Shown here piece by piece: positions 33,818 through 42,992 of a stretch of DNA of 64,000 bases. The translations under genes were made by a program, and so were the position numbers. The notes beneath the pieces were generated by a model, which was not told where the DNA came from, made no database searches, and saw nothing but the letters and a program-made list of their open reading frames with translations. Source of the DNA: Hominiventricola aquisgranensis (GTDB taxonomy: Bacteria; Bacillota; Clostridia; Lachnospirales; Lachnospiraceae); NCBI RefSeq assembly GCF_040096225.1, contig NZ_JBBMFC010000001.1:124001-188000 (forward strand), given 5' to 3'. Numbering within the stretch: position 1 is the stretch's first letter; every line of letters begins with the position of its first letter.

Positions 33818-35068
33818 ATGCCTTTGAAGAAGAAACCAGTGACTGGTATGAAAGACATCCTGCCTGCAGAGATGCAGATCAGAGATTACGTGACCGGTCT
33901 GATCAAAGAGACATATAAAAGCTTTGGATTTTCGCCCATTGAGACTCCGTGTGTAGAACATATCGAGAACCTGTGCAGCAAGCAGGGCGGAGACAATGAG
34001 AAGCTGATCTTCAAGATCATGAAGAGAGGCGAGAAGCTGAATCTGGAGACTGCACAGAGCGAAGCAGATCTGACAGACAGTGGTCTGCGCTATGACCTGA
34101 CTCTGCCGCTGTCCAGATTTTATTCCAATAATGCAAATAATCTGCCGACTCCGTTTAAAGCACTGCAGATCGGAAGCGTATGGAGAGCAGACAGACCACA
34201 GAGAGGACGTTTCCGTCAGTTCGTACAGTGTGATATTGATATTTTAGGAGAGGCAAGCTGCCTGGCAGAGATCGAGCTGATCTTGGCAACGACTACATTG
34301 CTTGGAAAACTGAATTTCAAGGGATTCAAGGTTCGCATCAATGAGCGCCGGATCTTAAAGGCAATGGCTGAGTACTGCGGATTCCCGGAGGATCAGTTTG
34401 ATCTGGTATTCATCATTCTGGACAAGATGGATAAGATTGGATGGGACGGTGTGAAAGCAGAGCTGATCGAAGCTGGATTTTCCGCTGACAGCGTAGCAAA
34501 ATATGTAGATATGTTTGGCGAGATGGAAGCAAGCGAAGATCCGCTTGGATATCTGGAGAATAAGCTGACCGGTGTACTGGCAGCAGATGTGATCGGAAAC
34601 CTGCGTACCATCCGTCAGAGTGTGGAAGCAACCAAGGCTGCAGATTTTGAACTGGTATTTGACCCGACGCTGGTTCGAGGAATGTCCTATTATACAGGAA
34701 CCATCTTCGAGATCGAGATGCCGGAGTTCGGAAGCTCTGTAGCAGGCGGCGGCCGTTATGACAAGATGATCGGTAAATTTACCGGAAATGATACGCCGGC
34801 TTGTGGATTTTCCATCGGATTTGAGAGAATCGTTACGATCCTTCTGGAGAACAATTTCCAGGTGCCGGGTGCAGCAGGTAAGAAAGCATTCCTGATCGAG
34901 AAAAATATGCCGGCTGACAAGCTGTGTGAGGTGCTCAAAGAGGCAAGAGCAGAGCGCGAGAACGGTGCAACAGTACAGGTGGCACTGATGAACAAAAATA
35001 AAAAATTCCAGAAAGAGCAGCTTTCCAAAGAAGGCTATACCGAGTTCAAAGAATTTTTTAACAGATAA
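33818..35068 (+). CDS. hisS: Histidine--tRNA ligase
   Basis: 416-aa class II synthetase. Motif 2 region IGSVWRADRPQRGRFRQFVQCDID, the HisA motif LVRGMSYYTGTIFEI and motif 3 CGFSIGFERI are present, followed by an anticodon-binding domain. The start KPVTGMKDILPAE is family-like. AAGGAA lies about nine bases before the ATG. aspS follows 14 bases on, the usual Firmicute pairing. Confidence 0.95.
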   Translation: MPLKKKPVTGMKDILPAEMQIRDYVTGLIKETYKSFGFSPIETPCVEHIENLCSKQGGDNEKLIFKIMKRGEKLNLETAQSEADLTDSGLRYDLTLPLSRFYSNNANNLPTPFKALQIGSVWRADRPQRGRFRQFVQCDIDILGEASCLAEIELILATTTLLGKLNFKGFKVRINERRILKAMAEYCGFPEDQFDLVFIILDKMDKIGWDGVKAELIEAGFSADSVAKYVDMFGEMEASEDPLGYLENKLTGVLAADVIGNLRTIRQSVEATKAADFELVFDPTLVRGMSYYTGTIFEIEMPEFGSSVAGGGRYDKMIGKFTGNDTPACGFSIGFERIVTILLENNFQVPGAAGKKAFLIEKNMPADKLCEVLKEARAERENGATVQVALMNKNKKFQKEQLSKEGYTEFKEFFNR

Positions 35069-35082
35069 GAGAGGTATATAAC

Positions 35083-36864
35083 ATGCAGGGAAGAACCCAT
35101 AACTGCGGCGAACTTCGTCTTTCCAATGCAGGTGAGCAGGTCCGTCTGGTAGGATGGTATGAAAACATCCGTAAAGTCAGCAAAAATTTAGGATTCCTGA
35201 TCTTAAGAGATTTCTACGGAACTACGCAGATCGTTGTGGAGACCGAGGAGATCATGGAGCAGCTGTCAGAGCTTAACTATGAGTCCACGATTCAGGTAGA
35301 TGGTGTGGTTCGCGAGAGAAGCAGCAAAAATAACAAGATTCCAACTGGTGATATCGAGGTCGTTCCGAGCAAAGTAGAAGTGCTTGGAAAGTGCCGTTAT
35401 AATGAGCTGCCGTTCCAGATCAACCATTCTAAAGATGCAGACGAGAATATCCGTCTGAAATATCGTTATCTGGATCTGCGTAATCCGGAAGTAAAGAGCA
35501 AGATCGTGCTGAGAAGCAAGATCGTGGCTGATCTTCGTCAGAGCATGACTGCTCATGATTTCATGGAGATCACTACCCCGATCCTGACCTGTTCTTCACC
35601 GGAGGGAGCAAGAGATTATCTGGTACCGTCCAGAAATCATCCTGGAAAATTTTATGCACTTCCGCAGGCACCGCAGCAGTTCAAACAGCTTCTGATGGCT
35701 TCTGGATTTGACCGTTATTTCCAGATCGCTCCGTGTTTCCGTGATGAGGATGCCAGAGCTGACCGTTCTCCGGGAGAGTTCTACCAGCTGGATATGGAGA
35801 TGGCTTTCGCAAGCCAGGAGGATGTATTTGCAGTGCTGGAAGATGTGCTTCCGCCGATTTTCTCAAAATACGGCATTTACAATGAGGCTTCCAAGCCGCC
35901 ATTTAAGAGAATTCCATATCTTGAGGCTATGGATAAATATGGTTCCGATAAGCCGGATCTGCGTATCAACCTGTTAGTACAGGATGCAACCGATGTACTG
36001 GCTGACTGTGGCTTCGGACCGTTTGAAGGAAAGAAAGTAAAAGCAATCGTGGCACCGGCATTTACCGGCACCAGAAAAGTGATTGATAAACTGTGTGCTG
36101 ATGTAGAAGTGCAGAGCGGACAGAAAGCATACTGGTTCCGTCTGGATGACAAGATGGAGCTGGTTGGAGGCATCTCCAAGTTCCTGCAGGATAAGAAAGA
36201 TGCAGTAGTAGCAGCTCTTGGACTGAAGGCTGGAGATTTCGTTGGACTGACTGCAGGCGACTTAAAGACTGCTCAGAAGACTGCAGGCGTGCTCAGAAAG
36301 ATGCTGGGTGCTTCCTCTGATGCTTACATGAAGAAGGACTGCTACGAATTCTGCTGGATCGTAGACTTCCCGATGTATGAGATCGGTGAGGAGTCTGGCG
36401 AGCTGGAGTTCTGCCATAACCCGTTCTCCATGCCGCAGGGCGGACTTAGTGCTCTTGAGAATCAGGATCCGCTGGAGATCCTTGCATATCAGTACGATCT
36501 GGTATGTAATGGTGTGGAACTGTCTTCAGGTGCTGTTCGTAATCATGATCCGGAGATCATGGTCAAAGCATTCAATATCGTTGGTCTTGGTGAGGATGAT
36601 GTGAAAGCAAAATTCCCGGCAATGTACAATGCATTCTGCTACGGAGCACCGCCACATGCTGGTATCGCTCCTGGCGTAGACCGTATGGTTATGCTGATCG
36701 CAGGTGAGGAGAGCATCCGTGAGATCATTCCGTTCCCGATGAACAAGAACGCACAGGATGTGATGATGGGAGCACCGGCTGAGGTTGAAGAAAAACAGCT
36801 TCGCGATGTTCATATTCAGATCATCAAGGAAGACCTGAAAAAAGAAGAGAAAAGTGCAGAATAA
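35083..36864 (+). CDS. aspS: Aspartate--tRNA ligase
   Basis: 593-aa class II synthetase. An N-terminal OB-fold anticodon domain is followed by motif 1 (FMEITTPILTCSSPEGARDYLVPSR), motif 2 (CFRDEDARADRSPGEFYQLD), the bacterial GAD insertion (about 290-410) and motif 3 (GIAPGVDRMVMLIAG). AGAGAGG precedes the start. A strong hairpin terminator follows. Confidence 0.96.
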   Translation: MQGRTHNCGELRLSNAGEQVRLVGWYENIRKVSKNLGFLILRDFYGTTQIVVETEEIMEQLSELNYESTIQVDGVVRERSSKNNKIPTGDIEVVPSKVEVLGKCRYNELPFQINHSKDADENIRLKYRYLDLRNPEVKSKIVLRSKIVADLRQSMTAHDFMEITTPILTCSSPEGARDYLVPSRNHPGKFYALPQAPQQFKQLLMASGFDRYFQIAPCFRDEDARADRSPGEFYQLDMEMAFASQEDVFAVLEDVLPPIFSKYGIYNEASKPPFKRIPYLEAMDKYGSDKPDLRINLLVQDATDVLADCGFGPFEGKKVKAIVAPAFTGTRKVIDKLCADVEVQSGQKAYWFRLDDKMELVGGISKFLQDKKDAVVAALGLKAGDFVGLTAGDLKTAQKTAGVLRKMLGASSDAYMKKDCYEFCWIVDFPMYEIGEESGELEFCHNPFSMPQGGLSALENQDPLEILAYQYDLVCNGVELSSGAVRNHDPEIMVKAFNIVGLGEDDVKAKFPAMYNAFCYGAPPHAGIAPGVDRMVMLIAGEESIREIIPFPMNKNAQDVMMGAPAEVEEKQLRDVHIQIIKEDLKKEEKSAE

Positions 36865-36879
36865 ATAAATGCATATGGG

Positions 36880-36924
36880 ATCCCGCGGGGGCTGGCAAAC
36901 AGTCAGAACTCGCGGGATTTTTTT
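36880..36924 (+). terminator. Terminator after aspS
   Basis: ATCCCGCG (36880-36887) pairs with CGCGGGAT (36911-36918), and a run of T follows to 36924. Confidence 0.85.
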
Positions 36925-36959
36925 GACAAAATATTTTCTGGCGTGGACGACAGAAAATG

Positions 36960-36988
36960 TTGTCATCTCTCGGAGTATTTCGTATAAT
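36960..36988 (+). promoter_or_regulatory. Promoter of the zinc-ribbon membrane protein genes
   Basis: TTGTCA (36960-36965), 17 bases, TATAAT (36983-36988), 31 bases before the first start codon. Confidence 0.72.
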
Positions 36989-37019
36989 GAAACCAGCAGA
37001 GTCCGGGAGGATAAAAAAT

Positions 37020-37838
37020 ATGATTACGTGCAGAGAATGCGGTGCACTGATAGAAGAACTGGCAGAACGATGCCCTTATTGCGGCGCCATCAATGAGCTT
37101 GGTGCAGAACATAAATACATGCAGGATATGTATGACCTGAAGGATGATCTGAAAGAGGTGGGAAATATCCCCAGCGAAGAGATCAAAGCAGAAGTAAAGT
37201 CGAATGTCCATTTTACAGGAAAGGCAGTCGCAGTACTGCTGGCACTGGTTCTGATCCTTGCAGCGGTGTTTCTGTTTTTGCGGTATTCAGGGGATATTAT
37301 TTATTCCGTGTACAATAAAATGACCGATACTCGTATGGCAGATACCCGGGAACAGATGCAGTGGGAAAGGGAGAATTTCCCCAAGCTGGATGCTTGGTAT
37401 GAGGAAGGTGACTACGACTCGATCCTTGCGTTCTGCAATGAAATTGATGCGGCAACAGGCGGTATTTCTTACAGTTATACTAACTGGGAGCACTGGAATA
37501 TTCTTCCTTTTTATGACACTTATCAGGAGTGCATGGAGCTAAAGAAGTACATCCAGCAGGGGGAGGAGACCTATCTCTATGAGTATCAGGCAGCACTCTA
37601 TGATGCGTTGACCATGAATTATGATAAGGAATTGTTCCATCAGGTGGATGACAAGGATGAAAGTCTGGTGGATGGCTGGATCAAAGAGACTATGAGGTTT
37701 GTCAAAGACACCTATCAGATGGGCGATTCAGAGATCAAGGATCTGGAATATCAGGCAGAAAAGGATCATTTTCTGGATTACAAAGTGATCTATAAATATG
37801 TGGAAGAACACAAAGACCGGGTTCCGGTTACAGATTAA
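37020..37838 (+). CDS. Zinc-ribbon single-pass membrane protein
   Basis: 272-aa protein with an N-terminal zinc ribbon (ITCRECGALIEELAERCPYCGA), an acidic linker, one membrane helix (about 63-86) and an extracytoplasmic helical domain rich in Tyr, Trp and Asp. No known domain beyond the ribbon. The start at 37020 has GGGAGG and begins at the ribbon; a longer frame from 36957 overlaps the promoter. It heads a three-gene set of similar design, so a shared envelope role is plausible but unknown. Confidence 0.78.
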   Translation: MITCRECGALIEELAERCPYCGAINELGAEHKYMQDMYDLKDDLKEVGNIPSEEIKAEVKSNVHFTGKAVAVLLALVLILAAVFLFLRYSGDIIYSVYNKMTDTRMADTREQMQWERENFPKLDAWYEEGDYDSILAFCNEIDAATGGISYSYTNWEHWNILPFYDTYQECMELKKYIQQGEETYLYEYQAALYDALTMNYDKELFHQVDDKDESLVDGWIKETMRFVKDTYQMGDSEIKDLEYQAEKDHFLDYKVIYKYVEEHKDRVPVTD

Positions 37839-37859
37839 ACGAACAGGGGGAAACAAAAA

Positions 37860-38633
37860 GTGAAATGTGATTTTTGCGGGGCAAATCTGACGATCGATGA
37901 TGAAGTATGCCCATACTGCCATACTCCCAATACTCATTATGTGAAGCATCGGGAGGATATGCACCGCTACGAGCAGGACTATCAGAGTACGAAGACAGAA
38001 GTGTATGAGACGGCTGGAAAGACCAGTAAAAAAGCGACGCAGATCGCAGTACTGGCTGTTCTGGGACTTCTGTTTCTGGGAAGCATTGTGATGAACAACA
38101 GTATCTGGACGATTGAACGGGCATTGTTGGTTCAGAAAGCGCAGAAAAATCTGTCGACTCATGTAGAAAATCTGGACAAATATATTGCAAATGAAGACTG
38201 GAAATCATATGCCGCGTACATAGACGTGAATGAACTTTACTATTCGGGCATCAATGGATTTGACGATTACCGGTATTTCCAGAGGATGGTGACAGATTAT
38301 AATTATATTTATGACGCCTGCATGCATCTGGTGGATCATGAAAATATCGACAATGAGTATATGTACTACACGCCGGACCGTTGTATGGAAGAGATTGCGG
38401 ACAACCTGAAGGATATGTATGACTTTGTGAAGGCAGACGAGTATTCCACATACTATGAGGTTTACCAGAATCACAGTGACTGGTGTGACACGGTGCTGAC
38501 ACAGGCAGAAGAGCTGGTACAGGCATATGTAGGTGTGGATCCACAGGTGATTGAAAGTGGTGAGATCCGTACCATGTCAAAGACCAGACTGATCGTATTA
38601 TTGGAAGGGAGCTATCGGCAGAATGAATCGTAA
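37860..38633 (+). CDS. Second zinc-ribbon membrane protein, related in design to its neighbour
   Basis: 257-aa protein, GTG start with CAGGGGG upstream. Zinc ribbon CDFCGANLTIDDEVCPYCHTP, charged linker, membrane helix at about 60-80, and an outside domain with a Tyr-rich segment DDYRYFQRMVTDYNYIYDAC. Same layout as the gene before it, so the two may be ancient duplicates. Function unknown. Confidence 0.76.
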   Translation: MKCDFCGANLTIDDEVCPYCHTPNTHYVKHREDMHRYEQDYQSTKTEVYETAGKTSKKATQIAVLAVLGLLFLGSIVMNNSIWTIERALLVQKAQKNLSTHVENLDKYIANEDWKSYAAYIDVNELYYSGINGFDDYRYFQRMVTDYNYIYDACMHLVDHENIDNEYMYYTPDRCMEEIADNLKDMYDFVKADEYSTYYEVYQNHSDWCDTVLTQAEELVQAYVGVDPQVIESGEIRTMSKTRLIVLLEGSYRQNES

Positions 38634-39081
38634 AATATATCGGGCAGTTGTAATCGTGCTGGTCGTTCTGACCATCGGACAGATCATAAGATTTGGATTT
38701 CAGCTCTACGGAGATCAGTACCATTATCACTATGATGAAGATACTTTTCTCTATTCTATTCAAGATGGACAATATTCTGAACTGCCGGAGAAAAAGAACC
38801 GCAATGAGATGGAGCATGTGAAAGCAGATGCGCAGATGCTGGAATGTTATGCAGTGGCTGATTACTATGAGGCAGCATCTCTGTATTATGCTTATGAAAA
38901 TATCGGAAATGCAGCAAAAGCGGCAATTGCAAAGGCAGATATGGAAGAAGCTGAAGGCCGCATGGGAGACTTAAGCTACTGTGCAGAAGAAATCGATGGA
39001 TATTTTGTGAAATATTTTGCTTCTGCAGACTCCCAAAGTCAGTCTACAGACGTTGAGGGGCAGTCTACAGAAGCTGAGTAA
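38623..39081 (+). CDS. Small single-pass membrane protein, third of the set
   Basis: 152-aa protein with an N-terminal membrane helix (RAVVIVLVVLTIGQIIRFGF), an outside helical domain with many Ala and Glu (a likely coiled-coil near NAAKAAIAKADMEEAEGR) and a Ser/Gln-rich end with a repeated QSQSTDVEGQSTEAE pattern. No zinc ribbon. It overlaps the previous gene by 11 bases and ends 9 bases before the convergent MATE gene, with no terminator between. Confidence 0.75.
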   Translation: MNRKIYRAVVIVLVVLTIGQIIRFGFQLYGDQYHYHYDEDTFLYSIQDGQYSELPEKKNRNEMEHVKADAQMLECYAVADYYEAASLYYAYENIGNAAKAAIAKADMEEAEGRMGDLSYCAEEIDGYFVKYFASADSQSQSTDVEGQSTEAE

Positions 39082-39090
39082 CGATAAAAA

Positions 39091-40467
39091 TTAAGCCGTC
39101 AGTTTGTGGATCCAGCGATAACTTCGGAACCGAAGGAAGATTGGAAGCCCTTTGAAAATCTGGTCACATTGTACTGCTACGACTACCAGTTCCACCGGCC
39201 ATTTCCAGACAAAAGCGGCCAGGAAAGACAGCGGCATAACGATGAGCCAGGTGGAGATCAGATTCAGGCGGAGAGTAAATTTCGTATCGCCGGAACTCTG
39301 AATGATGCCCATAGAGACTGGCATCTGGTAAGACATACCAACCATGATAACACTCATGATGATTATAAAGTGATCAGCCAGGATCATGGCTTCGTTGCTG
39401 AGCCGGTACATGGACAGCAGTGGGGTGCGGCACACAAACAAAATAGTTGCGAGAATCAATCCAATCAGAATATCAATGACAGACAGGGTGCGGGCATCGG
39501 ACCGCACCCTTTTCAGGTCTCCGGCTCCGATACTGTTGCCAATCATAACTGCAGAGGCAGAAGACAGCGCAATCACTACCACTTTCAGATACTGGTAGAA
39601 AGTAGAAGACACGGAGTTAGCTGCAATTGCATCAGAGGACAGATGTCCTAGAATCGCAGTCTGCATGGGGACGGAGACCGCCCACAACAAGGACGTGATC
39701 ATAATCGGAATGCCGACTTTCAAAAAGGATCGCACTTGTTCTCTGCTTCCGGAGAACAGGGAGCTGGAGAACAGGTGGATCTTTGTGTCCATTTTTGCCA
39801 CATAGAACAGCAGGATCAGAAGTTCTGCGATACGGGAAATCAGTGTTCCGATCGCAGCACCCTTGATACCCATTTCCGGAAATCCAAAGTGGCCGAAGAT
39901 CAATGTATAGTTGATGCAGCCGTTGACGATCAGGGACACTACGGACACGATAAACGAGATCCGCACTGTTCCCACACTTCGCAGCATGGCGATGAGCAGA
40001 TTGCTGAAAATAAAAAGCACGAAGGTCCATTTCAGGATAGAGAGATAGACCAGTCCTTCTGCAATGATCTCATCGGAAGTGGTAAAAATTCTCAATAGCT
40101 GCACAGGAAAGACAGTACACACCACCATAACCAACACAGAGACCAGCAGACAGAACTTCAGAGCAATTCCAGTCAGCTCCCGGATCGGCTGTGTCTGCTT
40201 CTGGCCCCAGTACTGAGAAGCAAGAGCTACCAGTGCATTTCCAATGGGAAGGGCAGTCTGCTGTACCATGAAGAAGACCTGGTTCACAGTGGCTGCTCCA
40301 GACAGAGCATTCTGACTGTAACTTCCCAGCATAATATTGTCCAGCATGTTCACACTGTAGGCAATCAGATTCTGAAGGGTGATGGTCAGGATCAGACCAA
40401 ATAACGTCTTATAAAAGAGAGTATCTTTCGTGAAAAAAGACTCTCTGGTGGATAATTCGGTGTTCAT
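39091..40467 (-). CDS. MATE family efflux transporter
   Basis: 458-aa protein with 12 predicted membrane helices in two repeats. Family features include VNMLDNIMLGSYSQNALSGAATVNQVFF and, in the second half, ANSVSSTFYQYLKVVVIALSSASAVMIGNSIGAG. MATE proteins export cationic drugs or metabolites using Na+ or H+ gradients. GAGGAG precedes the start. Its promoter overlaps the trp promoter. Confidence 0.92.
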   Translation of the reverse strand: MNTELSTRESFFTKDTLFYKTLFGLILTITLQNLIAYSVNMLDNIMLGSYSQNALSGAATVNQVFFMVQQTALPIGNALVALASQYWGQKQTQPIRELTGIALKFCLLVSVLVMVVCTVFPVQLLRIFTTSDEIIAEGLVYLSILKWTFVLFIFSNLLIAMLRSVGTVRISFIVSVVSLIVNGCINYTLIFGHFGFPEMGIKGAAIGTLISRIAELLILLFYVAKMDTKIHLFSSSLFSGSREQVRSFLKVGIPIMITSLLWAVSVPMQTAILGHLSSDAIAANSVSSTFYQYLKVVVIALSSASAVMIGNSIGAGDLKRVRSDARTLSVIDILIGLILATILFVCRTPLLSMYRLSNEAMILADHFIIIMSVIMVGMSYQMPVSMGIIQSSGDTKFTLRLNLISTWLIVMPLSFLAAFVWKWPVELVVVAVQCDQIFKGLPIFLRFRSYRWIHKLTA

Positions 40468-40516
40468 AGATTCTATTCTCCTCGAGTAAAATAACTTTGC
40501 ATTTGAATACTCACAA

Positions 40517-40568
40517 ATTATAGCATATTAAATTTTTTCTTGACAAATAAAATCGGCTTTGCTATGAT
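40517..40568. promoter_or_regulatory. Divergent promoters of MATE and trp sharing the -35 region
   Basis: Plus strand: TTGACA (40540-40545), 17 bases, TATGAT (40563-40568) for trp. Minus strand: TTGTCA (40546-40541), 18 bases, TATAAT (40522-40517) for MATE. The two -35 boxes share five bases of a TTGACAA palindrome-like core. Confidence 0.8.
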
Positions 40569-40574
40569 GTAAAA

Positions 40575-40883
40575 AAATTGAATTGAGCATCACTTTAAAC
40601 CGATGAAGCGGAGATAACGGTATTTATGGTCGCACAGAGAGTCCGGGGAGCTGAGAGCCGGATGGAACCCAGAATATCAAATGGACCGCTGAGGGCACAG
40701 TCAAAGGCAGAGATGAAAAGCCGAGTATTCTGTGACGTGAGGACATACGTCAGTTGTCAGAGATATGTTAGTATTTCGTAAGGGTGTGAAGGCAGAGATA
40801 CCTTCACAAATCAAGGTGGCACCGCGGGAAATGTAATGACTCGTCCTTGGTAAGTTAGACAGACTTATCAAGGGCGATTTTTT
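40575..40883 (+). promoter_or_regulatory. T-box leader (tRNA-Trp sensing) of the trp operon
   Basis: The T-box sequence AAGGTGGCACCGCGGGAA (40813-40830) pairs with uncharged tRNA ends. Stem I contains GAAGCGGAGATAACGG and GGGGAGCTGAGAGCCGGATGG, and the likely specifier is TGG (40682-40684), the Trp codon, before ACCGCTGAGGGCACAG. The terminator arms TCGTCCTTGGTAAGT (40841-40855) and ACTTATCAAGGGCGA (40863-40877) are followed by six T. Low Trp-tRNA charging should allow read-through. Confidence 0.93.
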
Positions 40884-40903
40884 ATGCCAGAAAAGGAGAC
40901 GAC

Positions 40904-42376
40904 ATGAGACCGGAATTCAAAGAAGCAGTTAAGATCGCAGCAACAGGAGAGTACAAGTGCATTCCAGTCAGTCTGGAATTATATGCAGACCAGTACACAC
41001 CGCTGATGGTACTCAGAAAGCTGAAAAATGTAAGCAGACATTGCTACATGCTGGAATCAGCGGAGGATAATCAGAAATGGGGGCGCTACACATTTCTGGG
41101 ATATGACCCGCGGCTTGAGATCACCTGTACAAACGGAAAACTCACGATCAAAAACGGAACATCCGTGAATATGGAGACAAAGCATCCAGGTGAGTATATT
41201 CGACAGATACTTGATGAAAATAAAAGTCCGAAGATTGAAGGTTTTCCTACATTTACCGGTGGACTGGTAGGATATTTTTCCTACGATTATATGAAATATG
41301 CAGAGCCGTCTCTAGTGCTGGATGCAGAAGACAAGGAAGGGTTTAAGGATGTGGATCTGATGTTGTTTGACAAGGTCATCGCATTTGACCATTTCCGTCA
41401 GAAGATCATCCTGATCGTAAATATCCGATGTGAGGATCTGAAGACCGAGTATCACCGGGCAGAACTGGAACTTTCTACCATGAAGCAGCTGATCCAGAGC
41501 GGCGAGATGGCGGAAGAAATACCGGGCAGATGTACTTCTGAATTCCGGGCATTGTTTAATCAGAAGCAGTATTGCAGCATGGTCGAGAAAGCAAAGCATT
41601 ACATTCGGGAGGGAGATATTTTTCAGGTGGTGCTTTCCAATCGAATGGAATCGGATTATGAAGGAAGCCTTCTGGATACCTACCGGGTACTGCGGACGGT
41701 GAATCCTTCCCCATATATGTTTTATTTTTCCAGTGACGATATGGAGATCGCGGGAGCTTCCCCGGAGACACTGGTAAAGCTGGAAAATAAGACGCTCCAT
41801 ACGTTCCCACTGGCAGGTACTAGACCAAGGGGAGCCACTGAGGCGGAGGATCAGAGGCTGGAACAGGAACTGCTGGCAGATGAAAAAGAATGTTCTGAGC
41901 ACAACATGCTGGTGGATCTGGGACGAAATGATATCGGTAAGATCAGTGAGTTCGGAACCGTGGAAGTGGAAAAATACATGAGCATTCAGCGGTTTTCACA
42001 CGTGATGCACATAGGTTCTACTGTGAAAGGAACCATCAGGAAAGGGTTGGATGCCATCGATGCGGTGGATTCCATTCTGCCGGCTGGAACCTTATCGGGA
42101 GCACCGAAGATCCGGGCCTGCGAGATCATCAATGAGCTGGAAAATAATAAGCGGGGCATCTACGGAGGAGCCATTGGTTATCTGGATTTCACCGGAAACC
42201 TGGATACCTGTATTGCGATCCGCATTGCATATAAGAAAAATGGCAAGGTATTTGTCAGAAGCGGTGCAGGCATCGTGGCTGACAGCGTGCCACAGAAAGA
42301 ATATCAGGAGTGTATCAACAAGGCAAAGGCAGTGATGAATGCACTGGCTACCGCACAGGGAGGCATCGACCAATGA
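40904..42376 (+). CDS. trpE: Anthranilate synthase component I
   Basis: 490-aa enzyme converting chorismate to anthranilate. The N-terminal LES-type element (CYMLESAEDNQKWGRY) is the tryptophan feedback site. The catalytic core has YIREGDIFQVVLSNRM, GASPETLVKL, LAGTRPRGAT, DLGRNDIGKIS and PAGTLSGAPKIRACEII. PLAGTRPRG, rather than PIKGT, marks it as TrpE. It overlaps trpG by 4 bases. Confidence 0.96.
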   Translation: MRPEFKEAVKIAATGEYKCIPVSLELYADQYTPLMVLRKLKNVSRHCYMLESAEDNQKWGRYTFLGYDPRLEITCTNGKLTIKNGTSVNMETKHPGEYIRQILDENKSPKIEGFPTFTGGLVGYFSYDYMKYAEPSLVLDAEDKEGFKDVDLMLFDKVIAFDHFRQKIILIVNIRCEDLKTEYHRAELELSTMKQLIQSGEMAEEIPGRCTSEFRALFNQKQYCSMVEKAKHYIREGDIFQVVLSNRMESDYEGSLLDTYRVLRTVNPSPYMFYFSSDDMEIAGASPETLVKLENKTLHTFPLAGTRPRGATEAEDQRLEQELLADEKECSEHNMLVDLGRNDIGKISEFGTVEVEKYMSIQRFSHVMHIGSTVKGTIRKGLDAIDAVDSILPAGTLSGAPKIRACEIINELENNKRGIYGGAIGYLDFTGNLDTCIAIRIAYKKNGKVFVRSGAGIVADSVPQKEYQECINKAKAVMNALATAQGGIDQ

Positions 42377-42942
42377 TCATACTTATCGACAATTACGACA
42401 GTTTTTCTTATAACCTGTATCAGCTGGTCGGAACCATTGCCCCGGATATCAAAGTGATCCGGAATGATGAACTGACCGTGGATGAGATCCGGGCACTGAA
42501 ACCATCACGGATCATTCTTTCACCGGGACCTGGCTTTCCAAGGGATGCGGGCATCTGTATCGAGGCGGCAAAGACACTGGGAAAAGAGATACCGACATTG
42601 GGTGTCTGCCTGGGACATCAGGCTATCTGCGAAGCCTATGGAGCTACCGTTTCTTATGCAAAAGAGCTGATGCACGGCAAGCAGTCCACCATAACCATTG
42701 ATGAGACCTGCCCCATCTTTCAGGGCATGGGAAATACCATGAAAGCAGCCAGATATCATTCGCTGGCAGCTGTGAAAGAGACTATTCCAGAAACATTAAA
42801 GGTGACTGCCAAGACCAAAGACGGCGAAGTTATGGCAGTTATGCATCGGGAGTATCCCATTTACGGTGTACAGTTCCATCCAGAATCCATCCTGACACCA
42901 GATGGAAAAATCATATTGAGTAATTTCTTAAAAGAAATATAA
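42373..42942 (+). CDS. trpG: Anthranilate synthase component II (glutamine amidotransferase)
   Basis: 189-aa class I amidotransferase. IDNYDSFSYNLYQLVG, ILSPGPGFP, GVCLGHQAICEAYG and YGVQFHPESILT carry the oxyanion and catalytic residues. Start ATGA overlaps the trpE stop. Its pabA paralogue lies about 16 kb upstream. Confidence 0.94.
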   Translation: MIILIDNYDSFSYNLYQLVGTIAPDIKVIRNDELTVDEIRALKPSRIILSPGPGFPRDAGICIEAAKTLGKEIPTLGVCLGHQAICEAYGATVSYAKELMHGKQSTITIDETCPIFQGMGNTMKAARYHSLAAVKETIPETLKVTAKTKDGEVMAVMHREYPIYGVQFHPESILTPDGKIILSNFLKEI

Positions 42943-42992
42943 ATAACGCAAACATACAGCAAACATATAAAATATATGAGGAGGATAAGAAA

